Below, piece after piece: positions 31,523-44,165 of a DNA stretch of 64,000 nucleotides; the stretch's first letter is position 1, and each line of letters begins with the position of its first letter. The notes under the pieces were generated by a model that made no database searches, was not told the origin of the DNA, and saw nothing but the letters and a program-made list of their open reading frames with translations. The stretch is from Deinococcus ficus (GTDB lineage: Bacteria; Deinococcota; Deinococci; Deinococcales; Deinococcaceae). The stretch covers positions 1,042,001-1,106,000 of the forward strand of contig NZ_CP021081.1 in the NCBI RefSeq assembly GCF_003444775.1. Reading direction: 5' to 3'. A program made the position numbers and the translations under genes.

Positions 31523-32197
31523 GTGCCTGTCCGACTGAACCTTGCCGCCCTGAGTGACGCGGAACTCGCCGCACTCCTGGGCGACGAGGCCCTGCAGGCC
31601 CGCTACCCGGAGGTCAGCCGCGCCCGCCTGGAAGCCCGCCCGCTGCCCGGCCCGGTGTGGCCGCTGGACCCCTGGGTGGCGCCCGGGTCCGGCCAGCCGG
31701 GGCAGGGGTGGGGGGCCACGCCGGGCCAGACCCGCGCCCTGAACGACCTGCATGCCGCGCTGGGGGCGCTGGGCGCCGCCGCGCAGGGCCCCTGCCAGCT
31801 GTCCCTGGAGCGCCGGTTCTCTCACGCCTGCGGGTACCTGCTCGGCCCGGACACGGCCGTGACGGTGCGCTGGGACGAATCGCCCGACGGGCGTGACGCG
31901 CCCCCCTTCGTGGAGGTGCTGAGCTGGCTGCGGGACGACGCGAGCGGGGTGGAAGGCGTCCTGACCACCAACCGGCCGGCGCTGCCCTCGCCGGTGCCCA
32001 CCGAACTGGTGGCGGTGCGGCACCTGCCCGGCGCGGCCCTGCCGGAGCTGCTGGAGGCCCACCGCCTGCACCTGGCGCGCCACGGCCGCGGCCTGAAACT
32101 GCCGGCGGAGGGCGGCTGGGCGGCCGCCTGGGAGCGGCTGCACCGCCGGAACGTGGACGCCTGGGACCGGCGCGGTCTGCTGCTGCGCGAGGACTGA
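31523..32197 (+). CDS. Hypothetical protein
   Basis: This 224-residue protein was not recognised. It is soluble in appearance, without signal peptide or membrane helices, rich in Leu, Ala, Pro and Trp, with a helical beginning (LNLAALSDAELAALLGDEAL) and a central part of alternating strands (AVTVRWDESPDG; PFVEVLSWLRDD). The GTG start follows a leaderless -10, and codon use is typical for the backbone, so it is a real gene. It is divergent from the DHH phosphoesterase with a spacer of 66 bases; no functional link is apparent. Confidence 0.7.
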   Translation: MPVRLNLAALSDAELAALLGDEALQARYPEVSRARLEARPLPGPVWPLDPWVAPGSGQPGQGWGATPGQTRALNDLHAALGALGAAAQGPCQLSLERRFSHACGYLLGPDTAVTVRWDESPDGRDAPPFVEVLSWLRDDASGVEGVLTTNRPALPSPVPTELVAVRHLPGAALPELLEAHRLHLARHGRGLKLPAEGGWAAAWERLHRRNVDAWDRRGLLLRED

Positions 32198-32255
32198 ACG
32201 TCGTCCCGGGCCGGTTGGTCTGCACAGCTGTCCTGCGCGCCGGGTGGCCCGGCGG

Positions 32256-32261
32256 AACAAT
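32256..32261 (+). promoter_or_regulatory. -10-like AACAAT for the HAD hydrolase gene
   Basis: AACAAT is 6 nt before ATG 32268; the first base departs from the T of the other hexamers. Confidence 0.35.
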
Positions 32262-32267
32262 GGGGGC

Positions 32268-32891
32268 ATGACAGCAGCAGGGCAGGAGCGGCACGTCGCC
32301 TTCGACTGGGGCGGCGTGTTCACGGTGGGCACCTTCGATGGGCGCAGCACGCAGAACCTCGCGGAGCGGGCGGGCGTGCCGGTGGACCGGGTGCGCGAGA
32401 GTTACTTCCGGCACGTGCGGCAGCTGGAGGTGGGCGCCTGGAGCCTGCCGCAGTTCTATGACGTGCTGGCGCAGGAGACGGGCGTGACGCTGCCGTACGA
32501 GGCGTTCGAGCCCCTGTACCTGGGCAGCATTCACGACAACGGGGCCATGTACGCCACGCTGGAAGGCCTGCCGCGGGCGGTGCGGGTGGGGCTGCTGAGC
32601 AACAACTACCCGGTCGTGAGTGATCACCTGCGGCGGGACGCCCGGTTCGCGCGGTTCGACGCGCTGGTGTTCAGCAACGAACTGGGGCACAAGAAGCCGG
32701 CCCCAGAGGCGTTCGCGGCGCTGGAGGTGGCGATGGGCGTGCCGGCCGGGCAGGTGGCGTTCGTGGACGACGTGCAGGAGAACATCGACGCGGCGCGAGA
32801 GTCCGGTTTTCACGGCCTGCTGTACTCGCACGAGCAGCATGACCGCTTCCGGGGGGAGCTGGCCGGGTGGCTGGGGGTGCCCGTCCCCTGA
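32268..32891 (+). CDS. HAD-superfamily hydrolase (IA type)
   Basis: This 207-residue phosphatase or related hydrolase of the haloacid dehalogenase superfamily has motif I FDWGGVFT near residue 11 (nucleophile Asp; the second acidic residue of DxD is replaced by Gly, as in the YihX/HAD-like FDxGGV group), motif II LLSNNYP near 110, motif III Lys in GHKKPAPEAF near 143 and motif IV FVDDVQENIDAA near 166. A helical cap lies between motifs I and II. The substrate is unknown. The loss of the second motif-I aspartate is common in this subgroup but may alter activity. The stop sits at the first arm of the repeat that precedes aceB. Confidence 0.87.
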   Translation: MTAAGQERHVAFDWGGVFTVGTFDGRSTQNLAERAGVPVDRVRESYFRHVRQLEVGAWSLPQFYDVLAQETGVTLPYEAFEPLYLGSIHDNGAMYATLEGLPRAVRVGLLSNNYPVVSDHLRRDARFARFDALVFSNELGHKKPAPEAFAALEVAMGVPAGQVAFVDDVQENIDAARESGFHGLLYSHEQHDRFRGELAGWLGVPVP

Positions 32892-32944
32892 AGTGGTGTA
32901 CCTGTGAAAGTGGTGTACTTCCCGGCCGCGGAGGTACACCACTT
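32891..32944 (+). promoter_or_regulatory. Three-arm repeat between HAD gene and aceB: terminator and/or operator
   Basis: AAGTGGTGTACCT (32891-32903) and AAGTGGTGTACTT (32908-32920) are direct repeats; AGGTACACCACTT (32932-32944) is the inverted partner of both. The near pair makes a 15-bp stem with one G-U pair and a 7-base loop; the far pair makes a perfect 13-bp stem. CTTTTG follows, so it could terminate HAD transcripts. It also abuts a -10-like CACAAT at 32966-32971, so the arms could be repeated operator half-sites for aceB-aceA. Confidence 0.65.
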
Positions 32945-33006
32945 CTTTTGAACGGTGCCGGTCCGCACAATGCCCCCATCAGCCCGCACGGCACAGGAGG
33001 CACCGC

Positions 33007-34584
<1,578 letters not shown>

Positions 34585-34677
34585 CCCACCCCCGGCGCCC
34601 CGCGCCTTTCAAAGCCCCCCATCACCTTCGCCCGCCCGGGCGCGGGACCGCCCCCCACACCCCCAGGAGGACCCACC

Positions 34678-36006
<1,329 letters not shown>

Positions 36007-36033
36007 CCCGCCCAGTTGATTCGCGCAGCGCCG

Positions 36034-36068
36034 CTGAGGGGAACCCGGAAATCCCGGGTTCCCCTCAG
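36034..36068. terminator. Long perfect hairpin between aceA and the diguanylate cyclase gene
   Basis: CTGAGGGGAACCCGG / CCGGGTTCCCCTCAG give a 15-bp perfect stem with a 5-base loop, placed between two convergent genes. It lacks a clear T-run, so it may be a bidirectional transcription barrier. Its right arm overlaps the last codons of the cyclase gene. Confidence 0.65.
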
Positions 36069-37576
36069 GCGCGTGGCGCTGTCCGGCCGGCGCGGCGCTC
36101 CAGTTTCTGGGCGTACATGCGCGCGTCGGCCACCGCCACCAGGGCGTCGCCCTGCCCGTCCCCCGGGAAGTACGCCACGCCCACGCTGGCGTCCATTTCC
36201 GGGAAGCCGCGGGCCTGCACGTCCCGCACCACCTGAGCCACCCGCTCGTGAATGGCCGGCACGCCCTCCACGGCGCTGTGGGCCAGGAGCAGCGCGAACT
36301 CGTCCCCGCCCAGGCGGTAGGCGCGGTCCTCGGGCCGGAACGCGCCCGGCAGGGCCCGCCCGAACGCCGAGAGCAGCGCGTCGCCGTGTGCGTGCCCGTG
36401 CAGGTCGTTCACGGCCTTCAGGCCGTCCAGGTCGATCATCGCTACGCCCATCGTCAGCGCGTGCCGGGACGCCCGCGCCGTTTCCCGGGCCAGGTCCGTC
36501 TCGAAGGCCCGGCGGTTGCCGAGCCCGGTCAGGGTGTCCTCGTTCGCAAGGCGCTGCACGCGGGCGTGCTCGTGCGTGCGGGCCGTCACGTCGCGCGCCA
36601 CCACCGCCTGTCCCAGCGCCACCCCGCGGGCGTTGCGGACCGTGGAACCCTGCAGTTCCCACACCTGATCGCCGGGGCGCCACTCCACCGGGCGGTCGTC
36701 GGGGAGGTCCGGCCAGCCGGGGAACACCTGCGTCAGCCGCCGGCCGCGCAGTGCCGGGGCCGGCTGACCGGCCAGCGCGGCGGCGCGGCCGTTCGTGTCC
36801 AGCACGCGGCCCTGGGTGTCCAGCACGAACACCGCGTCACCCAGCTGCTCCACGATCTGGCGGTGCACCAGGGGGGCCACGCGCAGCAGGCCGTAGTGCC
36901 GCATGGCCCACGCGACCGGCACCAGTCCGGCTGCCAGGAACACCGGCACCGGGCTGATCCCGCTGGGCAGCGTGAGGGCGCCCAGCAGGTACGCCACGTT
37001 CGCGAGGCTGGGGGCCAGCATGGCGAACAGCATCACGGTGATCTGGTGGCGCTCGGCGCCCCGCGCGGCGCGCCAGGCGGGCAGCAGCCGCGCCGCGCCC
37101 CAGGCGAGCATCAGGTTGGCGTACCCCACGACGGTCAGCCAGTACAGCGGCAGGCGCTGCACGGTCTCCCAGGTGGCCGGGGCGCCCGGGGGGAGGCGCC
37201 AGATCAGCTGGTGCTGGCCGTTCGTGAGGATCAGGGCCAGGGTCAGGAGCGGCACGGCCAGCAGGGCGAGCAGGCGCCGCGGCGGGACGGGCTCGGGGTC
37301 CGGTTGCAGGTGCCGCAGGGCCAGGACCAGCCACGCCACGGGCACGGTCAGGATGCCCAGGAACTGCACCTCGCCCAGCGTCCACTGGGTGTGCGGGTCG
37401 GGGGTCATGGCGGCCAGGATGTCGCCGCCCAGCCACACGCAGTTGCCCAGCAGCACGCCCAGGAACGCGCGGGGCAGCGGCTGCCGGGCGCGGGGCAGCA
37501 CGTTGCCGACCATCAGCACGGTCGCCAGCAGGGCCAGCAGGGGCAGGTGGGTGGCGGGGGGCAGGGGAGGGGTCAT
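36065..37576 (-). CDS. Diguanylate cyclase: 7TM sensor, PAS, GGDEF
   Basis: This 503-residue protein makes cyclic di-GMP in response to a signal sensed by its membrane or PAS domain. The N-terminal 200 residues contain about seven hydrophobic segments like the histidine-kinase N-terminal 7TM region; a PAS domain follows (LGDAVFVLDTQGRVLDTNGRA near 233-251); the C-terminal cyclase domain has an intact GGDEF in YRLGGDEFALLL near 435. RPED lies five residues before it, the RxxD inhibitory site, so product feedback is expected. No EAL or HD-GYP partner is in the window. It is convergent with aceA, with a long hairpin between. Confidence 0.92.
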   Translation of the reverse strand: MTPPLPPATHLPLLALLATVLMVGNVLPRARQPLPRAFLGVLLGNCVWLGGDILAAMTPDPHTQWTLGEVQFLGILTVPVAWLVLALRHLQPDPEPVPPRRLLALLAVPLLTLALILTNGQHQLIWRLPPGAPATWETVQRLPLYWLTVVGYANLMLAWGAARLLPAWRAARGAERHQITVMLFAMLAPSLANVAYLLGALTLPSGISPVPVFLAAGLVPVAWAMRHYGLLRVAPLVHRQIVEQLGDAVFVLDTQGRVLDTNGRAAALAGQPAPALRGRRLTQVFPGWPDLPDDRPVEWRPGDQVWELQGSTVRNARGVALGQAVVARDVTARTHEHARVQRLANEDTLTGLGNRRAFETDLARETARASRHALTMGVAMIDLDGLKAVNDLHGHAHGDALLSAFGRALPGAFRPEDRAYRLGGDEFALLLAHSAVEGVPAIHERVAQVVRDVQARGFPEMDASVGVAYFPGDGQGDALVAVADARMYAQKLERRAGRTAPRA

Positions 37577-37653
37577 GGCTGGGCACGGGCGGGACGGGCC
37601 GCTTCACCGCACATTAATGGAGGGGCCCTTGCGAAAGTCTCACGGCCCCTTGG

Positions 37654-37689
37654 TTGACAGAAACCGAGTTGTCACTAAAATGATGACAA
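37654..37689 (+). promoter_or_regulatory. Promoter and palindromic operator of the Rrf2 gene
   Basis: TTGACA (37654-37659) and TAAAAT (37676-37681) with a 16-base spacer form a near-consensus sigma-70-type promoter. A perfect inverted repeat TTGTCA (37669-37674) and TGACAA (37684-37689) straddles the -10. A dimeric regulator bound there would block transcription, so autorepression by the Rrf2 protein is likely. Confidence 0.7.
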
Positions 37690-37727
37690 GGTCGGGCCCT
37701 GGCCCACCGGAGAACAGGGAGGACCGG

Positions 37728-38147
37728 ATGAACAGCCAGTACGCCATCGCCGTGCACATCCTCGCGCTCGTGGGCACCTCGGAAGAGCCCATGAGCTCCG
37801 AGGAGATGGCCGGAAGCGTGGGCGTCAACCCGGTGGTGATCCGGCACGTCACAGGCCTGCTGCGCCGCGGCGGGCTGCTCGTCACGCAGCGGGGCGTGCC
37901 CGGCGCGCACCTGGCCCGCCCGGCCGACCAGATCAGCCTGCTGGACGTCTACCGCGCGGTGGGCGCGCCGGACACGGTGCTCAAGCGCCACGCCCGGCCC
38001 AACCCGGCCTGCCCGGTCGGCGCGGGCATCCAGGGCGTGCTGGACGAGGTGTTCGGGGAAGCCCAGGCGGCGCTGGAGGCCCGGCTGGCGCAGGTGCGCC
38101 TCGCGGACGTGCACGCCGCCCTGGCTACCGCCGGCGCCCTCGCCTGA
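37728..38147 (+). CDS. Rrf2-family transcriptional regulator
   Basis: This 139-residue winged-helix regulator opens with NSQYAIAVHILALV and has a recognition region SVGVNPVVIRHVTGLLRRGGLL (residues about 29-50) followed by the wing (RGVPGAHLARPADQISLLDVYRAV), as in Rrf2/IscR-type proteins. Only one cysteine (ACPVG near 101) is present in the region where Fe-S-binding members have three, so a cluster like that of IscR or NsrR is not expected. The family member most similar in outline is YwnA/YwgB-type. AGGGAGGA precedes ATG 37728. A palindrome over the promoter suggests autoregulation, and the NAD(P)-dependent reductase 84 bases downstream is a likely target. Confidence 0.88.
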   Translation: MNSQYAIAVHILALVGTSEEPMSSEEMAGSVGVNPVVIRHVTGLLRRGGLLVTQRGVPGAHLARPADQISLLDVYRAVGAPDTVLKRHARPNPACPVGAGIQGVLDEVFGEAQAALEARLAQVRLADVHAALATAGALA

Positions 38148-38231
38148 CTTTTTTTGCCCCGCCCTGTCAGTTTTTTCATTACATCAGGCCCTCTCGTCGC
38201 CCGTCCGGCGCCCCGGACCCCAGGAGTCCCC

Positions 38232-39080
38232 ATGATCGCCATCACCGGAGCCACCGGCCACCTCGGCCGCCTCACCATCCAGGCCCTCCTCCAGCGCGGC
38301 GTGTCCCCGGACACCCTCGTCGCCCTGGTGCGCGACCCCGCCAGGGCCGCCGACCTCGCGGCCCAGGGCGTCACCGTCCGGCAGGCCGACTACACCCAGC
38401 CCCACACCCTGGACGCTGCCCTGCAGGGCGTGGACCGGTTGCTGCTGATCTCCTCCAGCGACATGAACGGCCGCGTGGACCAGCACCGCAACGTCGTGGA
38501 CGCCGCTGTGCGCGCCGGCGTGAAGCTGCTCGCCTACACCAGCCTCCTGCGCGCCGACACCTCCGGCCTGGGGCTCGCGCACGATCACCGCGCCACCGAG
38601 GCCCTGATCCGCGCCTCCGGCCTGCCCTTCGTCCTGCTGCGCAACAGCTGGTACCTGGAAAACTACAACCCCGCCCAGGCCGCCCAGCACGGCATGCTGG
38701 CCGGCGCCGCCGGCGAGGGCCGCGTCAGCGCTGCCAGCCGCGCCGACTACGCCGAGGCCGCCGCCGCGGTCCTGACCGAACCGGGCCACGAGAACGCCGT
38801 GTACGAACTCGGCGGCGACCACGCCTTCACCCTGAGCGACCTGGCCGCCGAGATCCAGGCGCAGACCGGCCGACCCGTCACGTACCAGAACATGACCCCG
38901 GACGCGTACGCCGACATGCTCCGCGGCGTGGGCCTGCCCGCCCCGGTGGCCGACATGCTCGCCGACTCCGACGCGCACCTCGCCCAGGGCGACCTGTACA
39001 CCGAGTCCGGCGACCTGCGCCGCCTGATCGGCCGCCCCACCACCACGCTGAGCGAGGGTGTCCGCGCCGCCCTGAACTGA
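38232..39080 (+). CDS. NAD(P)H-binding reductase, QorB/NmrA-like (atypical SDR)
   Basis: This 282-residue atypical short-chain dehydrogenase starts with the nucleotide-binding GATGHLGR motif at residue 6, continues with ALVRDPARA near 35 (the Arg prefers NADPH), LLLISSSDMNGRVDQH near 73, YTSLLRAD near 104 and RNSWYLENY near 141. This is the pattern of QorB (YtfG) quinone reductases and NmrA-like proteins. It would reduce quinones or sense the redox state of NADP. CAGGAG lies before ATG 38232. It follows the Rrf2 regulator in the same direction, which suggests that it is an oxidative or electrophile-stress gene under its control. A terminator follows. Confidence 0.88.
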   Translation: MIAITGATGHLGRLTIQALLQRGVSPDTLVALVRDPARAADLAAQGVTVRQADYTQPHTLDAALQGVDRLLLISSSDMNGRVDQHRNVVDAAVRAGVKLLAYTSLLRADTSGLGLAHDHRATEALIRASGLPFVLLRNSWYLENYNPAQAAQHGMLAGAAGEGRVSAASRADYAEAAAAVLTEPGHENAVYELGGDHAFTLSDLAAEIQAQTGRPVTYQNMTPDAYADMLRGVGLPAPVADMLADSDAHLAQGDLYTESGDLRRLIGRPTTTLSEGVRAALN

Positions 39081-39116
39081 GGCGCGCCCGGACCCCCGGG
39101 CCCACTCAATGAATAG

Positions 39117-39139
39117 GGACCACCCGGCCGGGGTGGTCC
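39117..39139 (+). terminator. Hairpin terminator after the QorB-like gene
   Basis: GGACCACCC / GGGTGGTCC form a 9-bp stem with a short loop, followed by TAACTCTT. It may also serve the convergent cytidine deaminase gene. Confidence 0.65.
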
Positions 39140-39161
39140 TAACTCTTGGGGTCCGTCCGGG

Positions 39162-39613
<452 letters not shown>

Positions 39614-39617
<4 letters not shown>

Positions 39618-40951
39618 ACGGGTGCGGTTTCCTCAGGTTCGGAGAACAGGTCGGTGCGGGCGCGTTCCACGCGGACGCGGTTCACGCGGCGCTGGTCGGC
39701 GTCCTCGACGGTGAAGGCCCAGCCGTTGTGCACGAAGCTCTGCCCGGTTTCCGGGATGTCACCGAAGTGGGACGTGACGAACCCGGACAGGGTGTCGAAT
39801 TCGCCCTCGCCGTCCTCGATGTTGCTGTGCAGGCGTTCCTCGACCTCGTGCACGGTGAGGCTGGCGTCCATGAGGTAGATGCCCTCGCCGAGCACCTCGA
39901 TCATGGGGACTTCCTCCTCGTCGGTCTCGTCGTAGATCTCGCCGACGATCTCCTCCAGGGCGTCTTCCAGGGTCACGAGACCGCTGGTGCCGCCGAACTC
40001 GTCCACGACGATGCTCATGTGGCTTTTCTTCTCGCGCATCTTGGCGAGCAGGTCCTTGATCTTCATGCCTTCGGGCACGAAGAACACGGGGCGCATCACG
40101 TCGGCCAGGGTGGTGTGGTCCAGCTGGTCGAGGTGACTCAGGACGTCGCTGGTGTGCGCGATGCCCACGATGTTGTCCGCGCTGTCCTGAAAGACGGGCA
40201 CGCGGGAGTAGCCGTGCTCGGCGTTCATCTCGATCAGGCGGCGCACCGGCGCGGCGCTGTCGGCGACGATCATGTCCACCCGGGGCGTCATCACCTCGCG
40301 CACGGTGGTGTCCGACAGGTCGAAGACGTTGTACACGAGTTCCTTCTCGTCGTCTTCCAGCACGCCTTCCTGGCTGGAGGCGCTGACGATCATGCGGATC
40401 TCCTCTTCGGAGTACGCGCTGTGGTGCCCGGCGACGCCCTTGAGCCCGAAGAGGCGCACCACACCGTTGCCCAGGGCGTTCAGGCCCACGATGGCCCAGC
40501 GGAACACCAGCGCGAAGATCCGCAGGGGCCGCGTGACCAGCAGCGAGACCTGCTCGGGGCGTTGCAGCGCCCAGCTTTTCGGCGCGAGTTCCCCGATCAC
40601 GATGTGCAGAATGGTGCTGATCGCGAACGCCAGCCCGAAGCTGATCGCCTTGATGTTCGCCTCGGTCAGGTTGCGCCCTTCGAGCAGCGGGTGGATCAGG
40701 TGCTCGATGGCGGGCTCGGCGACGAAGCCGATCGCCAGGGACGCCATGGTGATCCCGAGCTGCGTGGCGGCGATGTACAGGTCGAGGTTGCGCAGGGCCC
40801 GCTGCGTCAGGCGGGCGGTGGTGTTGCCTTCATCGGCGAGCTGGTCGATGCGGGTGCGGCGCACGCTGACCAGCGCGAACTCGGCAGCGACGAAAAACCC
40901 GTTCATGACGACAAGAACGAACATGGCCAGCAGGCCCAGCAGATCATTCAT
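39614..40951 (-). CDS. CNNM/CorC-HlyC family transporter (hemolysin-like)
   Basis: This 445-residue membrane protein has an N-terminal CNNM (DUF21) domain of about three to four helices (residues 1-190; NGFFVAAEFALVSVRRTRIDQL is typical), a CBS pair (about 210-330, with MTPRVDM and MRPVFFVPEGMKI) and a C-terminal CorC/HlyC domain (about 345-430, with DEFGGTSGLVTLEDALEEIVGEI just before it). The family handles divalent cations, probably magnesium or cobalt efflux. ATG 40951 begins MNDLLGLLAMFV. It is the first gene of an operon with cdd, behind a structured leader of about 190 bases. Confidence 0.93.
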
Positions 40952-41150
40952 GGATGTGGCGCGCTCCAATATTCGCGCCCCGGAGATCCGCACAGGCCAT
41001 GCTGCCCACGCTCCCTGAACAGGTCAGGGAGGCGCGTCGGTCTCCGGAAAGTGGGGTGCCAGGCCGTAAAAAGGCCGCCGGTTGGCGGTCAGGGCCGGAC
41101 GCGGTCAGTGAGCCAGAACTGGGAGGCTCCATAAACAGGTTCCAGTCTAT
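40952..41150 (-). promoter_or_regulatory. Structured 5' leader of the CNNM transporter operon with possible attenuator
   Basis: On the minus strand TAGACT (41144-41149) could be the -10. The leader then contains a GC hairpin followed by five T (41067-41087, CCGCC/GGCGG), and a closed structure: arms at 41038-41047 and 40980-40989 pair with one bulge and enclose a perfect 8-bp hairpin CTCCCTGA/TCAGGGAG (41011-41031). I do not recognise it as a known riboswitch class; cation control would suit the downstream transporter. Confidence 0.4.
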
Positions 41151-41232
41151 CACGCCCACCTGAAGGGACCTTGACCGAATCCTTAAGGCCCGGGCGCACA
41201 GCGTTGGGCCGGCCTGAAGGCGGGCGCGGGGG

Positions 41233-41238
41233 GTAGGC
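41233..41238 (+). promoter_or_regulatory. -10-like TAGGCT for the AcuI-type reductase gene
   Basis: TAGGCT would give a leader of about 40 nt ending with the CAGGAGG ribosome site before ATG 41287. A TTGACC (41170) further upstream is too far to be its -35. Confidence 0.35.
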
Positions 41239-41286
41239 TAACGCCAGCACACCAGCCCAAACCCGTTCCGCCCCAGGAGGCCCCGC

Positions 41287-42293
<1,007 letters not shown>

Positions 42294-42297
<4 letters not shown>

Positions 42298-43061
42298 AGC
42301 GGCAGCGCGTCCCAGTACGCCTGCATGTCCGGCGCCAGGGGCACCTCGGCCACCACCTGCGCCCCGTCCCACGGAAAGGCGATCCGCGCGGCGTGCAGCG
42401 CCTGCCGGGGCAGGCCCAGCCGCGCGGTGAGCTCCGGCGTCTGCCCGGTCTGCACGAACTCCAGGAAGGCGTCCGGGTCCGGGCCGTAGATCTTGTCCCC
42501 CACCATCGGCAGGCCCAGGTGCCGCAGGTGCGCGCGAATCTGGTGCAGCCGCCCCGTGCGCGGGTACGCCTCGATCAGCGCGTGCCCGGCCCGGCGGGCC
42601 ACCACCCGGAAGTCCGTCACGGCCGGGCGGCCGTTCGGCACGACCGCCTGCCGGATCGCCACGCGGTTCGCGCCCCCCAGGCCCAGCTCGCCCAGCGGGG
42701 CGTCCAGCGTGCGCCGCTCCCAGTCCGGCGTGCCGCGCACCACCGCCAGATACGTCTTCCCGACCAGGTGCGTCTTGAACAGCGTGAAGAACCGGCGGGC
42801 GGCGTCCGTGTCGCGGGACAGCACGGCCGCGCCGCTCGTCTCCCGGTCCAGGCGGTGCGGGGGCGCCAGGTCCGGCTCGTCCCGCTCGGCCCGCATGAAC
42901 GACACCACGTCCGGCAGCTCCACCCGGCCGCGCACCGGGTGCGCCAGCCAAAGCGCGGGCTTGTGCACCACCAGGAAATCCGGGTGTTCCAGCACCACGC
43001 GCGGCCGCTCCGTGCTCGGCAGGCGCGGCAGGGGCAGGGAAGGGGAGGCCTCGGCGCTCAC
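42294..43061 (-). CDS. RluA-family pseudouridine synthase
   Basis: This 255-residue RNA modification enzyme has the RluA-type catalytic motif HRLDRETSG near residue 69 (catalytic Asp), preceded by [14 protein letters not shown] and followed by KTYLAVVRG near 101, [16 protein letters not shown] near 169 and GDKIYG near 188. No S4 domain is present at the N terminus, as in RluA/TruC-like members. The target (rRNA or tRNA position) cannot be told. GTG 43061 is chosen because TACTCT lies 6 nt upstream; GTG 43079 in the same frame would put the start before that hexamer. Confidence 0.9.
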
Positions 43062-43067
43062 CGGGGC

Positions 43068-43073
43068 AGAGTA
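43068..43073 (-). promoter_or_regulatory. -10 TACTCT for the pseudouridine synthase gene (leaderless)
   Basis: On the minus strand TACTCT is 6 nt before GTG 43061. Confidence 0.5.
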
Positions 43074-43097
43074 CCCCACGCCTCCGTCCTCCAGGCC

Positions 43098-44165
43098 TCA
43101 GGGGGCCGCGCCCTCCAGGGACCGCAGGAACCGCACGCGCTCGTCGGTGCCCGGGTGCGTGCGGATCAGGTCCAGCAGTGACGAGTCCTCCGCGCCGCCC
43201 TCCCGGGCGTGGTCCTCTTCCAGCCGCACCAGGATCGCGCGCAGGGGCTCGGTGGTGCCGTACGCCTCCATCAGGTACTGCCCGGCCACCCGGTCGGACT
43301 CCGCTTCCGCCTGCCGGGAGTACCCGCTCTGCAGCAGCGCCGCCGGCGCGGCCGCCGCGAACGTCCCCGCGCTGACCAGGTCGCCGGTCACCACGGTGGA
43401 CAGCAGCGTGAGGCCCAGCGCCTGGTACACCCCGGCGAGCCCGTGCCGGTGCGTGACGTGCCCCGCCTCGTGCGCCAGCACGCCCAGCAGTTCCCGGTCG
43501 GACTTCGCCAGGGCCACCAGCTGGTCGGTCATCACGACCGTGCCGTTCGGGAGCGCGAAGGCGTTCGCGCCCACGTCCTCGCTGCCGCGCCGCAGCAGCA
43601 GCCGGTACCGGTACGGCCCGCCCGCCTGCCGCGCGATCCCCCCAAACGCCCGCTGCAGCTGCGCCTGACGCGCCGCCGGCAGCCGCGACGGCCACAGGTA
43701 CTCCTGGGCCTCCAGCACCTTCATCGTCTCGGCGTCGAAGGTCGCCAGGACGTTTGGGGGCGTGACCCGCGCCGCCTGCCGGGCCGCGGCCGGCACGCCG
43801 TACACCAGCGTGCCCCACAGCGCCACCCCGGAGATCAGCAGGGCGCCCAGCGCGGTCGGCCAGCGGGATTCCAGGCCCCGCACCCGCCGCATGCCCCGGT
43901 TGCGGCCCGTCTGGGCCTCCCAGGCCGACAGGGCCGCGTCGTCCCTCGTCTCGAAGCGGCCCCCGCCGGGAAAGTTCACGCTGCGGCGCACCCCGGGAAT
44001 GGCCGGGTCCACCCTCAGCTCCGCCGGCGCCCAGCGGTCCTCTCGGCCCAGCGAAGGCACCACCAGCACCGCCGCCTGCGCGCCCAGGTGCAGCGTGGCG
44101 GGGTGGTCGCGGCTGCTGCGGCCGTCGAAGTACACCCCGTGCAGTTCCGCCCCGGGACCCGTCAT
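43098..44165 (-). CDS. M48-family metallopeptidase, membrane bound
   Basis: This 355-residue protease has a single strong helix near residues 103-122 (ALGALLISGVALWGTLVYG) and a C-terminal M48 domain: HEAGH near 236 (HExxH, zinc) and the third ligand in AEAESDRVAG near 290, with NAFALPNGTVVMTDQL before it. The N-terminal 95 residues are a separate beta-rich segment, probably on the other side of the membrane. M48 proteases such as HtpX and BepA act in membrane or envelope quality control. The ATG shares one base with the stop of the DUF898 gene (TGATG), and DUF898-M48 gene pairs are known in other bacteria, so the two probably work together. Confidence 0.9.
   Translation of the reverse strand: MTGPGAELHGVYFDGRSSRDHPATLHLGAQAAVLVVPSLGREDRWAPAELRVDPAIPGVRRSVNFPGGGRFETRDDAALSAWEAQTGRNRGMRRVRGLESRWPTALGALLISGVALWGTLVYGVPAAARQAARVTPPNVLATFDAETMKVLEAQEYLWPSRLPAARQAQLQRAFGGIARQAGGPYRYRLLLRRGSEDVGANAFALPNGTVVMTDQLVALAKSDRELLGVLAHEAGHVTHRHGLAGVYQALGLTLLSTVVTGDLVSAGTFAAAAPAALLQSGYSRQAEAESDRVAGQYLMEAYGTTEPLRAILVRLEEDHAREGGAEDSSLLDLIRTHPGTDERVRFLRSLEGAAP

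Noticed and set aside
41170..41175. TTGACC as the -35 of the acuI promoter
   Set aside because: It is about 57 bases before the only good -10 (TAGGCT 41233), far beyond normal spacing.
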